A stretch of 48,065 nt of DNA, from positions 1 through 48,065 of the forward strand of contig DASTMZ010000062.1 in the NCBI GenBank assembly GCA_035713725.1, read 5' to 3'. The position numbers were made by a program, and so were the translations under genes. Under the pieces are notes generated by a model. That model saw only the letters and a list, made by a program, of their open reading frames with translations. It was not told where the DNA came from and made no database searches. Positions 40,594 through 48,065 of this stretch are shown piece by piece; within the stretch, counting starts at the first letter, position 1; each line of letters opens with the position of its first letter. This DNA is from DASQPR01 sp035713725 (GTDB lineage: Bacteria > Actinomycetota > Actinomycetes > Mycobacteriales > Micromonosporaceae).

Positions 40594-41444
40594 CGTCGAT
40601 GACGGCATCGTGGCAGCGGACCGGTCGGCTCGCCGTCTCGGCACGCGTCCTCGTGCTCACCATCGGCGCGATCGTCATGATCCTGCCGTTCGCGTACATG
40701 CTGTCGACGTCCTTCAAGAGCCAGCAGTACGTGCTTGCCACGCCGCCGCAATGGATCCCGCATCCGGCCACCGCAAGCAACTACGTCGAAGCGTGGAACT
40801 CCGACCACTTCCCGCGCTACTTCCTCAACTCTCTCGTGGTGGCGATCGCGACCACGGTGCTGTCGTTGCTGCTGAGCTCGATGATGGCGTACGCCTTCGC
40901 GCGGTTCGACTTTCCCGGCCGCGAGACGTTGTTCCGGATCCTGCTTCTCGGGCTGATGATCCCGGCGATGATGCTGATCGTGCCGCAGTTCATCCTCGCG
41001 AAGTATCTCGGGCTGCTGGACTCGTTGGCCGGGCTGGTGGTGTTCTACGTCGCGTCGACGCTGTCGCTCAATACGTTCCTGCTGCGCGGGTTCTTCGAGA
41101 CCGTACCCCGCGAACTCGAGCAGGCGATGGAGGTGGACGGCGCCGGGTCGATCACCCGCTACTGGCGGCTCGTCCTTCCGCTCGCCCGCCCGGCGCTGGC
41201 CACCGCGACGATCTTCACGTTCCTGGCGAGCTGGGACGAATACCCGTGGGCGCTGACCATCATCAACACGCCGACCCGACAGACGTTGCCGCTCGGCATC
41301 GCGCTGTTCCAAGGCCAGAACTCGACGCTGTGGGGCCTGGTGTTCGCGGCCTCGGTCGCCGCGGTCGGTCCGGTCGTCGTGGTATTCCTCATCTTCCAGC
41401 GCCACTTCGTGCGGGGACTGACGTCGGGCGCGGTCAAGGGATGA
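40590..41444 (+). CDS. sugar ABC transporter permease (MalG-type)
   Basis: A 284-aa MalG-like permease with six helices: VLVLTIGAIVMILPFAYMLS, then FLNSLVVAIATTVLSLLLSS with AYAFARFDFPGR, LLLGLMIPAMMLIVPQF, and the EAA loop ELEQAMEVDGAGSITRYWRL. It completes the importer with the preceding gene. The ATG start and the GH66 start downstream both overlap their upstream stops by 4 bp (ATGA), so translation is coupled through the operon. Confidence 0.94.
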   Translation: MTSMTASWQRTGRLAVSARVLVLTIGAIVMILPFAYMLSTSFKSQQYVLATPPQWIPHPATASNYVEAWNSDHFPRYFLNSLVVAIATTVLSLLLSSMMAYAFARFDFPGRETLFRILLLGLMIPAMMLIVPQFILAKYLGLLDSLAGLVVFYVASTLSLNTFLLRGFFETVPRELEQAMEVDGAGSITRYWRLVLPLARPALATATIFTFLASWDEYPWALTIINTPTRQTLPLGIALFQGQNSTLWGLVFAASVAAVGPVVVVFLIFQRHFVRGLTSGAVKG

Positions 41445-43084
41445 CGTTCGAGGTGCTGCCGACTCGCGTGGCCTGGCACGCGACATGCGAGCCGAGCGTT
41501 GACGTACGCGGCCTGCCGGAGCCCGGGACGCTGCGCGTGTGGCACCTCGGCGCAGAGGTCGCGACCCGCAAGATCGCGCACGATGGCGTGGTCGCGGTCG
41601 GCCATCTTGCGCCGGGTGGATACGGCACCGAGGTGCGCGCCGGGCAGCACGTCGCGCGTACCGCGATCGAGGTGTACGACGAGCGACCCGCCGCGATGCG
41701 CTACGGCTTCGTGTCCGACTACCGACCGGATCGGAGCGTCGAGGACGTCGCGGACAACATACTGCGCCTGCACCTGACCGACATCCAGTTCTACGACTGG
41801 GCATACCGACATGCCGACCTGCTCGGTGGTGGCGAGAACTATCTCGACGCACTGCGGCAGCCGATCGCGCTGGCGACCGTACGCGAACTCGTGGCGGCCG
41901 CGCACCGGGTCGGCGCGAACGCGCTCGGCTACGCCGCGGTGTACGGCGTCGGCAACGACGAGTGGCCCGCATGGCAGTACGCCGCGCTCCTCGACCCGTC
42001 CGGCAAGCCGTACGCGCTCGGAGACTTTCTGCGGCTCGTCGACCCGGCCGACGAGGCGTGGCTCGCACATTTCACCGGCGAGTTGCGCGCCGCGGCGGAT
42101 GACGTCGGATTCGACGGATTCCACCTCGATCAGTACGGCTATCCGAAGCGCGCGATCCGAGCCGACGGCACCGACGTGTCGCTGGCGGAGTCGTTCATGT
42201 CGGTCATCGCGAGCGCCCGGACCGCGCTGCCGAGCGGTCGGCTGGTGTTCAACAACGTCAACGACTTTCCGACGTGGCGCTCCGCCGCGGCGCCGCAGGA
42301 CGCGATCTACGTCGAGGTGTGGCCGCCGCACACGACGCTCGGCCACCTCGCCGCCGTGGTCCGCCGGGCGCGCGCGGTCGCCACGGCGTCGGCGGCCGCG
42401 TTGCCAGCCGCCGCTACCGAGCCGACCGGCGCCGGCAAGCCGGTCGTGGTCGCCGCATACCAACACGTCTATCGCGACGCGACAGCGGTCGAGGCGGACC
42501 GCGCGACGGCATTCACCATGGCGACCTTGTTCTCGCACGGCGCGACGCAACTGCTGTGCGGTGAGGCGGACCGGATTCTCGTCGACCCCTACTACGTGCG
42601 TAACCATGTCGTCGAAGCGTCCACCGCCGGCCTGCTCAAGCGCTGGTACGACTTTTCGGTCGAGCACGTCGAATTGCTCTACGACCCGTCGCTGCATGAC
42701 GTGACCGGGGCGCTCGCGGGCGCGTACAACGACGACTGCGACGTGTCGTTTCCCGGTGTCGAGATTCGGGAAGACCCGTCAGCGGGCACCGTGTGGCGAC
42801 GCATCGTCGGCGCGGGAGACCGGCTCGTCGTACACCTGGTCAATCTGGTCGGTCAGGGCGACACCGCGTGGGATGCGCCGCGCAAGCCGGTAGTCGATCT
42901 GCCAGGCGGTACGTTGCGGATCCGGCGCACCGGTCGGCGGCTGCCCACCGTACGCGTGGCGGACCCGGACCGGCAGGCGGCACTGCGCACGCTTCCCGTC
43001 GTGGCCGACGGCGACCACGCATACGTACGCCTGCCGTCGCCGTACATCTGGCAAATGCTTGTCGTCGATCAAGGAGTGTCGTGA
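41441..43084 (+). CDS. GH66 dextranase/cycloisomaltooligosaccharide-type enzyme, cytoplasmic
   Basis: A 547-aa glycoside hydrolase of family 66. A short N-terminal beta domain leads to RYGFVSDYRPD, LRLHLTDIQFYDWAYRH, ANALGYAAVYG, GFDGFHLDQYGYPK with the proposed nucleophile Asp230, VFNNVNDFP, and YVEVWPPHT with the proposed acid/base Glu292; a C-terminal beta domain ends the protein. GH66 enzymes act on alpha-1,6-glucans as endo-dextranases or cycloisomaltooligosaccharide glucanotransferases and are usually secreted and larger. This one has no signal peptide and is coupled to an importer, so it should cut imported (possibly cyclic) isomalto-oligosaccharides in the cytoplasm. Inference on substrate; family call is strong. 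Confidence 0.88.
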   Translation: MTFEVLPTRVAWHATCEPSVDVRGLPEPGTLRVWHLGAEVATRKIAHDGVVAVGHLAPGGYGTEVRAGQHVARTAIEVYDERPAAMRYGFVSDYRPDRSVEDVADNILRLHLTDIQFYDWAYRHADLLGGGENYLDALRQPIALATVRELVAAAHRVGANALGYAAVYGVGNDEWPAWQYAALLDPSGKPYALGDFLRLVDPADEAWLAHFTGELRAAADDVGFDGFHLDQYGYPKRAIRADGTDVSLAESFMSVIASARTALPSGRLVFNNVNDFPTWRSAAAPQDAIYVEVWPPHTTLGHLAAVVRRARAVATASAAALPAAATEPTGAGKPVVVAAYQHVYRDATAVEADRATAFTMATLFSHGATQLLCGEADRILVDPYYVRNHVVEASTAGLLKRWYDFSVEHVELLYDPSLHDVTGALAGAYNDDCDVSFPGVEIREDPSAGTVWRRIVGAGDRLVVHLVNLVGQGDTAWDAPRKPVVDLPGGTLRIRRTGRRLPTVRVADPDRQAALRTLPVVADGDHAYVRLPSPYIWQMLVVDQGVS

Positions 43085-44763
43085 ACGGGGATCAGTCGAT
43101 GGCGTCGAGTGGGCACGAGTGGTGGCGGCGGGCCGTGGTCTATCAGCTCTACGTGCGGTCGTTCCGCGACCACGACGGCGACGGCATCGGCGACCTGCAC
43201 GGCGTCACGGATCGCATCGACTACATCGCCGCGCTCGGCGTCGACGCGATCTGGTTGAACCCGTGCTACCCGTCGCCGAACCGCGACGGTGGCTACGACG
43301 TCGCGGACTACGTCGACATCGATGCCACCTACGGTGGGCTGCCCGCGTTCGAGAAGCTGCTCACCGCCGCGCACGAGCGCGACATTCGGGTGATGATGGA
43401 TCTGGTGCCGAACCACTGCTCGTCGAGCCATCCGTGGTTTCAGGAGGCGCTCGCGTCGGCACCCGGATCGGCGGCGCGCGCCCGCTTCCACTTCCGCGAC
43501 GGTCGTGGTCCCGATGGCAGCGAGCCGCCGAACAACTGGCGCTCGACGTTCAGCGGGTCGGCGTGGACGCGCGTGACCGGGCCGGACGGCCCCGAACAGT
43601 GGTATCTGCACAGCTTCGACGCCGCCCAGCCGGACTTCAACTGGGCGAATCCGGACGTCGCCGCGATGTTCGACGACGTCCTCACCACGTGGTTCGACCG
43701 TGGCGTGGACGGCTTCCGGATCGATGTCGCGTATGCGATGGTGAAGCACCCCGATCTGCCCGATGCGCCGGAGCCCTACGACAACCCGTACATGCTGAAC
43801 CAGCCCGGCGTACACGACATCTTCGCGCGCTGGCGAGCGATCGCCGACCGGTACGGCCGGGACATCGCGCTCACCGGGGAAGTCTGGCTGTCGCCGTCCG
43901 AAGCCGTCGACTACATCCGTCCGGGACGGCTGCATCAGGTCTTCTACTTCGACCTCCTGTTGCAGCCATGGCGCGCGCAGAGTTTCCGGGCGTCGATCGA
44001 CGGCATTGTCACCAACCGCATAGTCAGCAACGCGCCGAACCGCGGCGGCTCGCCGGCCCTGACGCTCAACAACCACGACGTGCACCGGTCGGTGAGCCGA
44101 TATGGGTTGACGGCACCGCAGCCGATGCAGACCGACGACGACACCGTGCGGCTGATCCGCCCGCGCGGACGGGTGGACGTCGAACTCGGTGTGCGGCGTG
44201 CCCGTGCCGCCGCGCTGCTCCTGCTCGCCCTGCCCGCGTCGGTCTACCTCTACCAGGGCGAGGAGCTCGGCCTGCCGGAGGTGCTCGACCTTCCCGACGA
44301 CGCTCGCCGCGACCCGATCTGGTTCCGGTCCGGTGGCCGCGAACACGGTCGCGACGGCTCGCGCATCCCGTTGCCGTGGCGCGCCGGCGGCACCAGCCTC
44401 GGTTTCTCGCCGCCGGGCTCGCCCGCGCCGTGGCTTCCGCAACCGGACTGGTACCGGCGCTTCGCGGTCGACGCGCAGCAGGACGATCCGGCGTCCACGC
44501 TGGCGATCTACCGTGCCGCACTGCGCGCCCGGCGGCGGCTGTTCGGCGACGGCGACTTCGCCTGGCTCGACGCCGGTCGCGACGACGTTCTGGCGTTCCG
44601 CGCCGGCCGCGCCGTGAACGTCACGGTGATGGGCGACGAACCGTTCGTCCCGTCCGCTGCGTGGGGCGAGATCGTGCTGCGAAGCCACGGTGTGTCGCCC
44701 ATGGTGGTGGAGGCCGACTCGAGCGCGTGGCTGACCGGACCCGGTGCGACGACCGACGACTAG
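43081..44763 (+). CDS. GH13 alpha-glucosidase (oligo-1,6-glucosidase-like)
   Basis: A 560-aa retaining alpha-glucosidase. Conserved regions are WWRRAVVYQLYVRSF, DIRVMMDLVPNH (region I), GFRIDVAYAMVK with nucleophile Asp215 (II), LTGEVW with acid/base Glu267 (III) and LNNHDVHR with Asp333 (IV). The residue after the nucleophile is Val, which in yeast isomaltase favours alpha-1,6 linkages, although many actinomycete alpha-1,4-glucosidases share it. GTG 43081 has AAGGAG upstream and overlaps the GH66 stop by 4 bp. It would split the products of GH66 to glucose. Confidence 0.93.
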   Translation: MNGDQSMASSGHEWWRRAVVYQLYVRSFRDHDGDGIGDLHGVTDRIDYIAALGVDAIWLNPCYPSPNRDGGYDVADYVDIDATYGGLPAFEKLLTAAHERDIRVMMDLVPNHCSSSHPWFQEALASAPGSAARARFHFRDGRGPDGSEPPNNWRSTFSGSAWTRVTGPDGPEQWYLHSFDAAQPDFNWANPDVAAMFDDVLTTWFDRGVDGFRIDVAYAMVKHPDLPDAPEPYDNPYMLNQPGVHDIFARWRAIADRYGRDIALTGEVWLSPSEAVDYIRPGRLHQVFYFDLLLQPWRAQSFRASIDGIVTNRIVSNAPNRGGSPALTLNNHDVHRSVSRYGLTAPQPMQTDDDTVRLIRPRGRVDVELGVRRARAAALLLLALPASVYLYQGEELGLPEVLDLPDDARRDPIWFRSGGREHGRDGSRIPLPWRAGGTSLGFSPPGSPAPWLPQPDWYRRFAVDAQQDDPASTLAIYRAALRARRRLFGDGDFAWLDAGRDDVLAFRAGRAVNVTVMGDEPFVPSAAWGEIVLRSHGVSPMVVEADSSAWLTGPGATTDD

Positions 44764-44775
44764 CGCCAATCGTTG

Positions 44776-44791
44776 CCGCGGTTGATCGCGG
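44776..44791. terminator. weak hairpin between convergent genes
   Basis: CCGCG (44776-44780) and CGCGG (44787-44791) can pair around GTTGAT in the 31-nt gap between the convergent alpha-glucosidase and PQQ-propeller genes. Five pairs only. Confidence 0.3.
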
Positions 44792-44794
44792 GCG

Positions 44795-46192
44795 TCAGGA
44801 GGTGCTGACGACCGCCAGTCCGTTGTCGGTGCCGATCAGGACATCGGGTCCGTAGAGCGCTGGTGACGCGAAGCGGTTGGTGACACCGACGTCGAGTTGG
44901 GCAACGCTGCGACCATTGGCCGGGTCGAGGGCATGCAGGATGCCACTGAACGGATCCATCACCCAGATCCGGCCGCCGCCGATGACCGGCGAGCCGGTGA
45001 TCGAGCCGCTGGTGTGCCACAGCACGTGCAGCTTGCCGTTGTCGTCGACGCGGACCGCTCGTACGCCGTCGGTGCACGGCAGGTAGACCACGTTGCCGTC
45101 GACGGCGGCGCCACCAAAGGACTTGCAGATGTCCTGGACGTCCACCTGGCCGCCGATGCCACCGAGGTGACCCTGGCGGAGCACGTACACCGGTCCGGAC
45201 TTGCCACCGAGCACCGCCCACGTGTTGCCGATCAGCGCGACGCCCTGCGAGCCGAGTCCCACGTCGCCCTGGTTGTTCGCGGCCCAGTCGGTAGGTGCGA
45301 ACGAGTCGATGAGCTCGGCGTTGGTGTTGAGCTGGAGGACCGTGTTCGTGTGGTCGTATGCGTCGCCGGGGAATGCGGCGCCGTTGGCCGACACCACTAG
45401 CAGGTTGCCCGACGCGTCGACGGTCGGTCCGTTCGGGTTCCAGATGCCGCCGCCGCGCTTGGTCGGCGGACTGTAGAACACGACGCCGTTGCCGCCGTCT
45501 AGCGGTACGCCGACGACACGGCCCTTGTAGTCGCCACAGTCGCCGGCCAGCGCGCCGAACGACACCCAGACCTTCCCGCCGGTGATCGCGAGCGCTCCGC
45601 GTTGCTGCATGTCCCGCGCGGTGACGCCGGGCAGGTCGATGCTCTTGTTCCAGGCCACCGAGCCGGTCCGCAGGTCCAACGCATACATGATGTGACGCAC
45701 CGGGCCGCCCAGCTCCGCGGCGACGTACACGCGGTTGGTACCCGCGTCGTAGATGGGCGTACCCGTGATGCCCAGCGGATCGATGTTGCCGCACTGCCGC
45801 TGGCTCGCCGGCGACGGTGCACCGAGGTGCCGCTTCCACACCTGCTTGTAGGACTGGTCGAACGCGTACACCGAGTTGTTCTCGGTCGCGACGATCGTCA
45901 GTCCGCGTACCACCAGCGGCGAGGCGTACACCTTGCCGTCCAACTTCAGTGACTGAACCAAATGCATCGGTCCGCTCGCGGCCGGCATCGTGGTCGACTT
46001 GCCGTTCCGGTTCGGTGTGCCGTGGTAGGTCGGCCAGTCGGCGAAACCGGTCGGCGCGGCGGTGCCGCCCGGCGACGACTCCGACAAGCCGGGCGCGGTC
46101 GCGCGCGGCGAGGGCGGCGTGCTGCTCGTACACGCGGTGAGCGCCGTTGCGATGACCGCAAGCGCGATGACGCCGATGAGTCGCGAACGCAT
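44795..46192 (-). CDS. PQQ-like beta-propeller lipoprotein
   Basis: A 465-aa exported lipoprotein: signal peptide with lipobox LTAC (Cys21), a Ser/Pro/Gly-rich spacer, then WPTYHGTPNRNGKS and repeated blades such as ASPLVVRGLTIVATENNSVYAFD, YALDLRTGSVAWNK, GRIWVMDPFSGILHALDP and PDVLIGTDNGLAVVS. The blades match quinoprotein/PQQ-propeller repeats, but no PQQ-enzyme active site is evident, so it is probably a binding or structural propeller at the outer membrane face. It lies 31 nt downstream of the second MMPL gene on the same strand, so it may act with that exporter. Confidence 0.88.
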   Translation of the reverse strand: MRSRLIGVIALAVIATALTACTSSTPPSPRATAPGLSESSPGGTAAPTGFADWPTYHGTPNRNGKSTTMPAASGPMHLVQSLKLDGKVYASPLVVRGLTIVATENNSVYAFDQSYKQVWKRHLGAPSPASQRQCGNIDPLGITGTPIYDAGTNRVYVAAELGGPVRHIMYALDLRTGSVAWNKSIDLPGVTARDMQQRGALAITGGKVWVSFGALAGDCGDYKGRVVGVPLDGGNGVVFYSPPTKRGGGIWNPNGPTVDASGNLLVVSANGAAFPGDAYDHTNTVLQLNTNAELIDSFAPTDWAANNQGDVGLGSQGVALIGNTWAVLGGKSGPVYVLRQGHLGGIGGQVDVQDICKSFGGAAVDGNVVYLPCTDGVRAVRVDDNGKLHVLWHTSGSITGSPVIGGGRIWVMDPFSGILHALDPANGRSVAQLDVGVTNRFASPALYGPDVLIGTDNGLAVVSTS

Positions 46193-46223
46193 GGCAGCCA
46201 GTGTGCCATCACTGGCGACTCAG

Positions 46224-48065
46224 TTACGCCTCGGCGAGCCCGATGCGCGCGTAGAGCCGGCGCAGTGGTGGCGGCGAGTACCAGGCCATCCGGCCGAGTA
46301 CGCGCATCGCAGCCGGTACGAGCACACCGCGCACCAGCGTCGCGTCGAGCAGGATGGCCAGGCCGCAGCCGATGCCGAACATCTGCAGGAAGCTCACCGT
46401 GCCGGTGGCGAACGCGAAGAAGCTCACCGCGAGGAGTCCGGCCGCGGTCGACACGATCCGGCCAGTGCGCGCCAACCCCTCCGGCACGGCGGTGCTCGGT
46501 GCCGCGCCGCGATCGTGCAGCTCCTTGATGCGGCTGACCACGAACACCTCGTAGTCCATCGAGAGGCCGAACGTGATGCAGAACAGCAGCACGGTCATTG
46601 CCATGTCCATCGGCCGCGCCGTGAAGTCGAACACGCCGGCCAGATGCCCGTCCTGGAACATCCACGTGAGCGCGCCGAGCGTCGCGACCAGGCTGAGGGA
46701 CCCCAGCACGAGTGCCCGGATCGGTTGTACGACGCTGCCGGTGAACAGGAACAGCACGACGAACGTGGTAAACGCGATCATCGCAATCGCCAGTGGCAAG
46801 CGGGTGCCGATGGCGTGCACCGTGTCGATCAGCTCGGCATCCTGCCCGCCAACTAGTGTGGTGACGCCAGCGGGTGCGGGTGCGTCGCGTACCGCTCGGA
46901 CGAGGTCCTGGGCGGCCGTGGACTTCGGCTGGTCAGCGCTGATGATGGTGATTCGTTGCCCGTCCGGCCGGCCGAGCGACGGATCGCCGTCGCCGGTACG
47001 CGAGCCGGACGCGTACGTACCAGTGCTGCTCACGACCGACACGACGCCGCGAAGCTCGGACAGCTGCGTGGCATAGCCGGATAGCGCGCCGGCGTTGACC
47101 GGCCCGTCCGAGACCACGTCGATCGGCGCCGAGGCATTGCCCGGGAACCGCGTGGACAGCGTGTCGGCGACCACCCGACTGGGCGCGTTGGCCCGCAGCA
47201 CGCCGGGATCCGGGGTGCCGAACCGCGCGCCGAACAACGGCACCGCGAGCAGCACGAGCAGCCCGACGACCGGCAGCGCGGTACGGCCCGGGCGCCGCAT
47301 CACCACGCCGGCGACCCGACCCCACCACGCCGACGCAGCGCCTCGGACGGCGCGTGACCACGGCAGCCGGCCCGCGTTGACGCGCTGGCCGAGCACGGCC
47401 AGCAGAGCGGGCGCCACGACGAGCGCACTGATTGCCGCGATCACCACGACGCCGATGCCGGCGTACGCGAACGAACGCAGGAAGTAGAGCGGGAATACGA
47501 GGAGCGCAGCGAGCGCGGCGGCGACCGTGGCCGCCGAGAAGACGATCGTCCGGCCCGCCGTCGCCACGGTCCGGGCCACCGCGAGCGCTGGCGGTTCACC
47601 GGCCGACAGCTGTTCGCGGAATCGGCTCACCATGAACAGCGCGTAGTCGATGCCGAGTCCCAGCCCGAGCGCGGTCGTCAGGTTGATGGCGAAGACCGAC
47701 ACGGAGGTGACCGAGCCGAGTACGAACAGCTCCGCGAACGTACCCAGGATCGCCACCCCGCCGATGGCCAGCGGCAGCAACGCGGCGACCAGTGAGCCGA
47801 ACGCGAGCACGAGGAGCAGCATCGTCACCGGGACCGCGATCGCTTCAGCGATGGCGAGGCTGCGGGTCACCTGGCCGGTGACGTCGACGTTCGCGCCGGC
47901 CGCGCCACCCGCGGTGACGGAGATCGGGCCGGTGTCCGTGGTCAACGTTGGGATGAGCGCCTTGGTACGGGTGAGCACCTGGTCGTCCGTACCGTCCACG
48001 TGCGCCAGCACGATCGCCTGGCGACCGTCATCGGACCGCATGGCACGCGATCCGGTCGACCAGTA
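46224..48065 (-). CDS. MMPL/RND-family transporter (N-terminus outside the window)
   Basis: The last 614 residues of a second MMPL transporter; the frame stays open to the right edge (it begins YWSTGSRAMRSDDGRQAIVLAHV in the window, split after the seventh residue of the usual extracytoplasmic domain 1). Motifs GLGIDYALFMVSRFREQL and GLSMDYEVFVVSRIKELH mark the two halves, with GRTIVFSAATVAAALAALL after the first. The C-terminus YSPPPLRRLYARIG is typical. It differs clearly from the MMPL at 1097-3244. The missing N-terminus should be about 100 residues. Confidence 0.9.
   Translation of the reverse strand, partial: YWSTGSRAMRSDDGRQAIVLAHVDGTDDQVLTRTKALIPTLTTDTGPISVTAGGAAGANVDVTGQVTRSLAIAEAIAVPVTMLLLVLAFGSLVAALLPLAIGGVAILGTFAELFVLGSVTSVSVFAINLTTALGLGLGIDYALFMVSRFREQLSAGEPPALAVARTVATAGRTIVFSAATVAAALAALLVFPLYFLRSFAYAGIGVVVIAAISALVVAPALLAVLGQRVNAGRLPWSRAVRGAASAWWGRVAGVVMRRPGRTALPVVGLLVLLAVPLFGARFGTPDPGVLRANAPSRVVADTLSTRFPGNASAPIDVVSDGPVNAGALSGYATQLSELRGVVSVVSSTGTYASGSRTGDGDPSLGRPDGQRITIISADQPKSTAAQDLVRAVRDAPAPAGVTTLVGGQDAELIDTVHAIGTRLPLAIAMIAFTTFVVLFLFTGSVVQPIRALVLGSLSLVATLGALTWMFQDGHLAGVFDFTARPMDMAMTVLLFCITFGLSMDYEVFVVSRIKELHDRGAAPSTAVPEGLARTGRIVSTAAGLLAVSFFAFATGTVSFLQMFGIGCGLAILLDATLVRGVLVPAAMRVLGRMAWYSPPPLRRLYARIGLAEA

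Overview
The window is very GC-rich, densely coding DNA from an actinomycete-type bacterium. Supporting signs are frequent GTG and occasional TTG starts, strong G/C bias at third codon positions (which throws long false antisense ORFs), a DUF574 SAM methyltransferase, a large LuxR-family ATPase regulator (LAL type), an F420-dependent luciferase-like oxidoreductase, two MMPL transporters and a ROK-controlled sugar ABC operon that lacks its own ATPase. The genus cannot be fixed from the sequence. I see no rRNA, tRNA, CRISPR array, transposase or phage gene. It reads as a chromosomal accessory/catabolic region.

Layout. 1-8.3 kb: the start of a leftward gene at the edge, a quinone-oxidoreductase-like MDR protein with a damaged-looking N-terminus, an MMPL transporter, two imidazolonepropionase-like amidohydrolases flanking a U32-like protein, and an AGE-family sugar isomerase. 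8.5-10 kb: a 74-aa conserved-type small protein with a strong terminator hairpin, and a secreted DUF1906 (GH25-like fold) protein. 10.1-13.6 kb: a GntR regulator translationally coupled to a soluble Cache-domain sensor, followed by an APC-family amino acid/amine permease; an 18-bp operator-like sequence lies before both the regulator and the permease. 13.6-15.8 kb: a Kef-like antiporter and the DUF574 methyltransferase. 15.8-19.8 kb: a leftward operon of NTF2-TusA fusion, DsrE and LAL regulator. 20-20.8 kb: a HpcH/HpaI aldolase.

20.8-30.5 kb is a long leftward run: ABC permease, ABC ATPase with a fused PLDc_N membrane domain, its Zn-ribbon/HTH/DUF3887 regulator with a palindromic upstream site, an OafA-like acyltransferase-SGNH protein, an alpha-toroid protein, an aminoglycoside-type kinase, a HAD phosphatase, a zinc polyol dehydrogenase and an ABM-like small protein. 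30.9-36.9 kb: an orphan DppC-type permease, a Tat-exported GH2 glycosidase ending in an 11-unit 9-bp repeat, a small unknown protein, a second MDR oxidoreductase and the F420-dependent enzyme.

37.0-44.8 kb is a complete sugar-uptake and degradation operon: ROK repressor, lipoprotein binding protein, two permeases, a GH66 dextranase-like enzyme without a signal peptide and a GH13 alpha-glucosidase. The genes overlap by 4 bp or are closely spaced, and a perfect 9-bp inverted repeat sits just downstream of a good promoter. The set predicts import and intracellular breakdown of (cyclic) isomalto-oligosaccharides. 44.8-48.1 kb: a PQQ-propeller lipoprotein and a 3' part of a second MMPL transporter.

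A pattern cutting across the window is the abundance of short tandem repeats (units of 9, 15, 16-19 and 30 bp) in protein linkers, C-termini and intergenic gaps. Inside genes they mostly keep frame.
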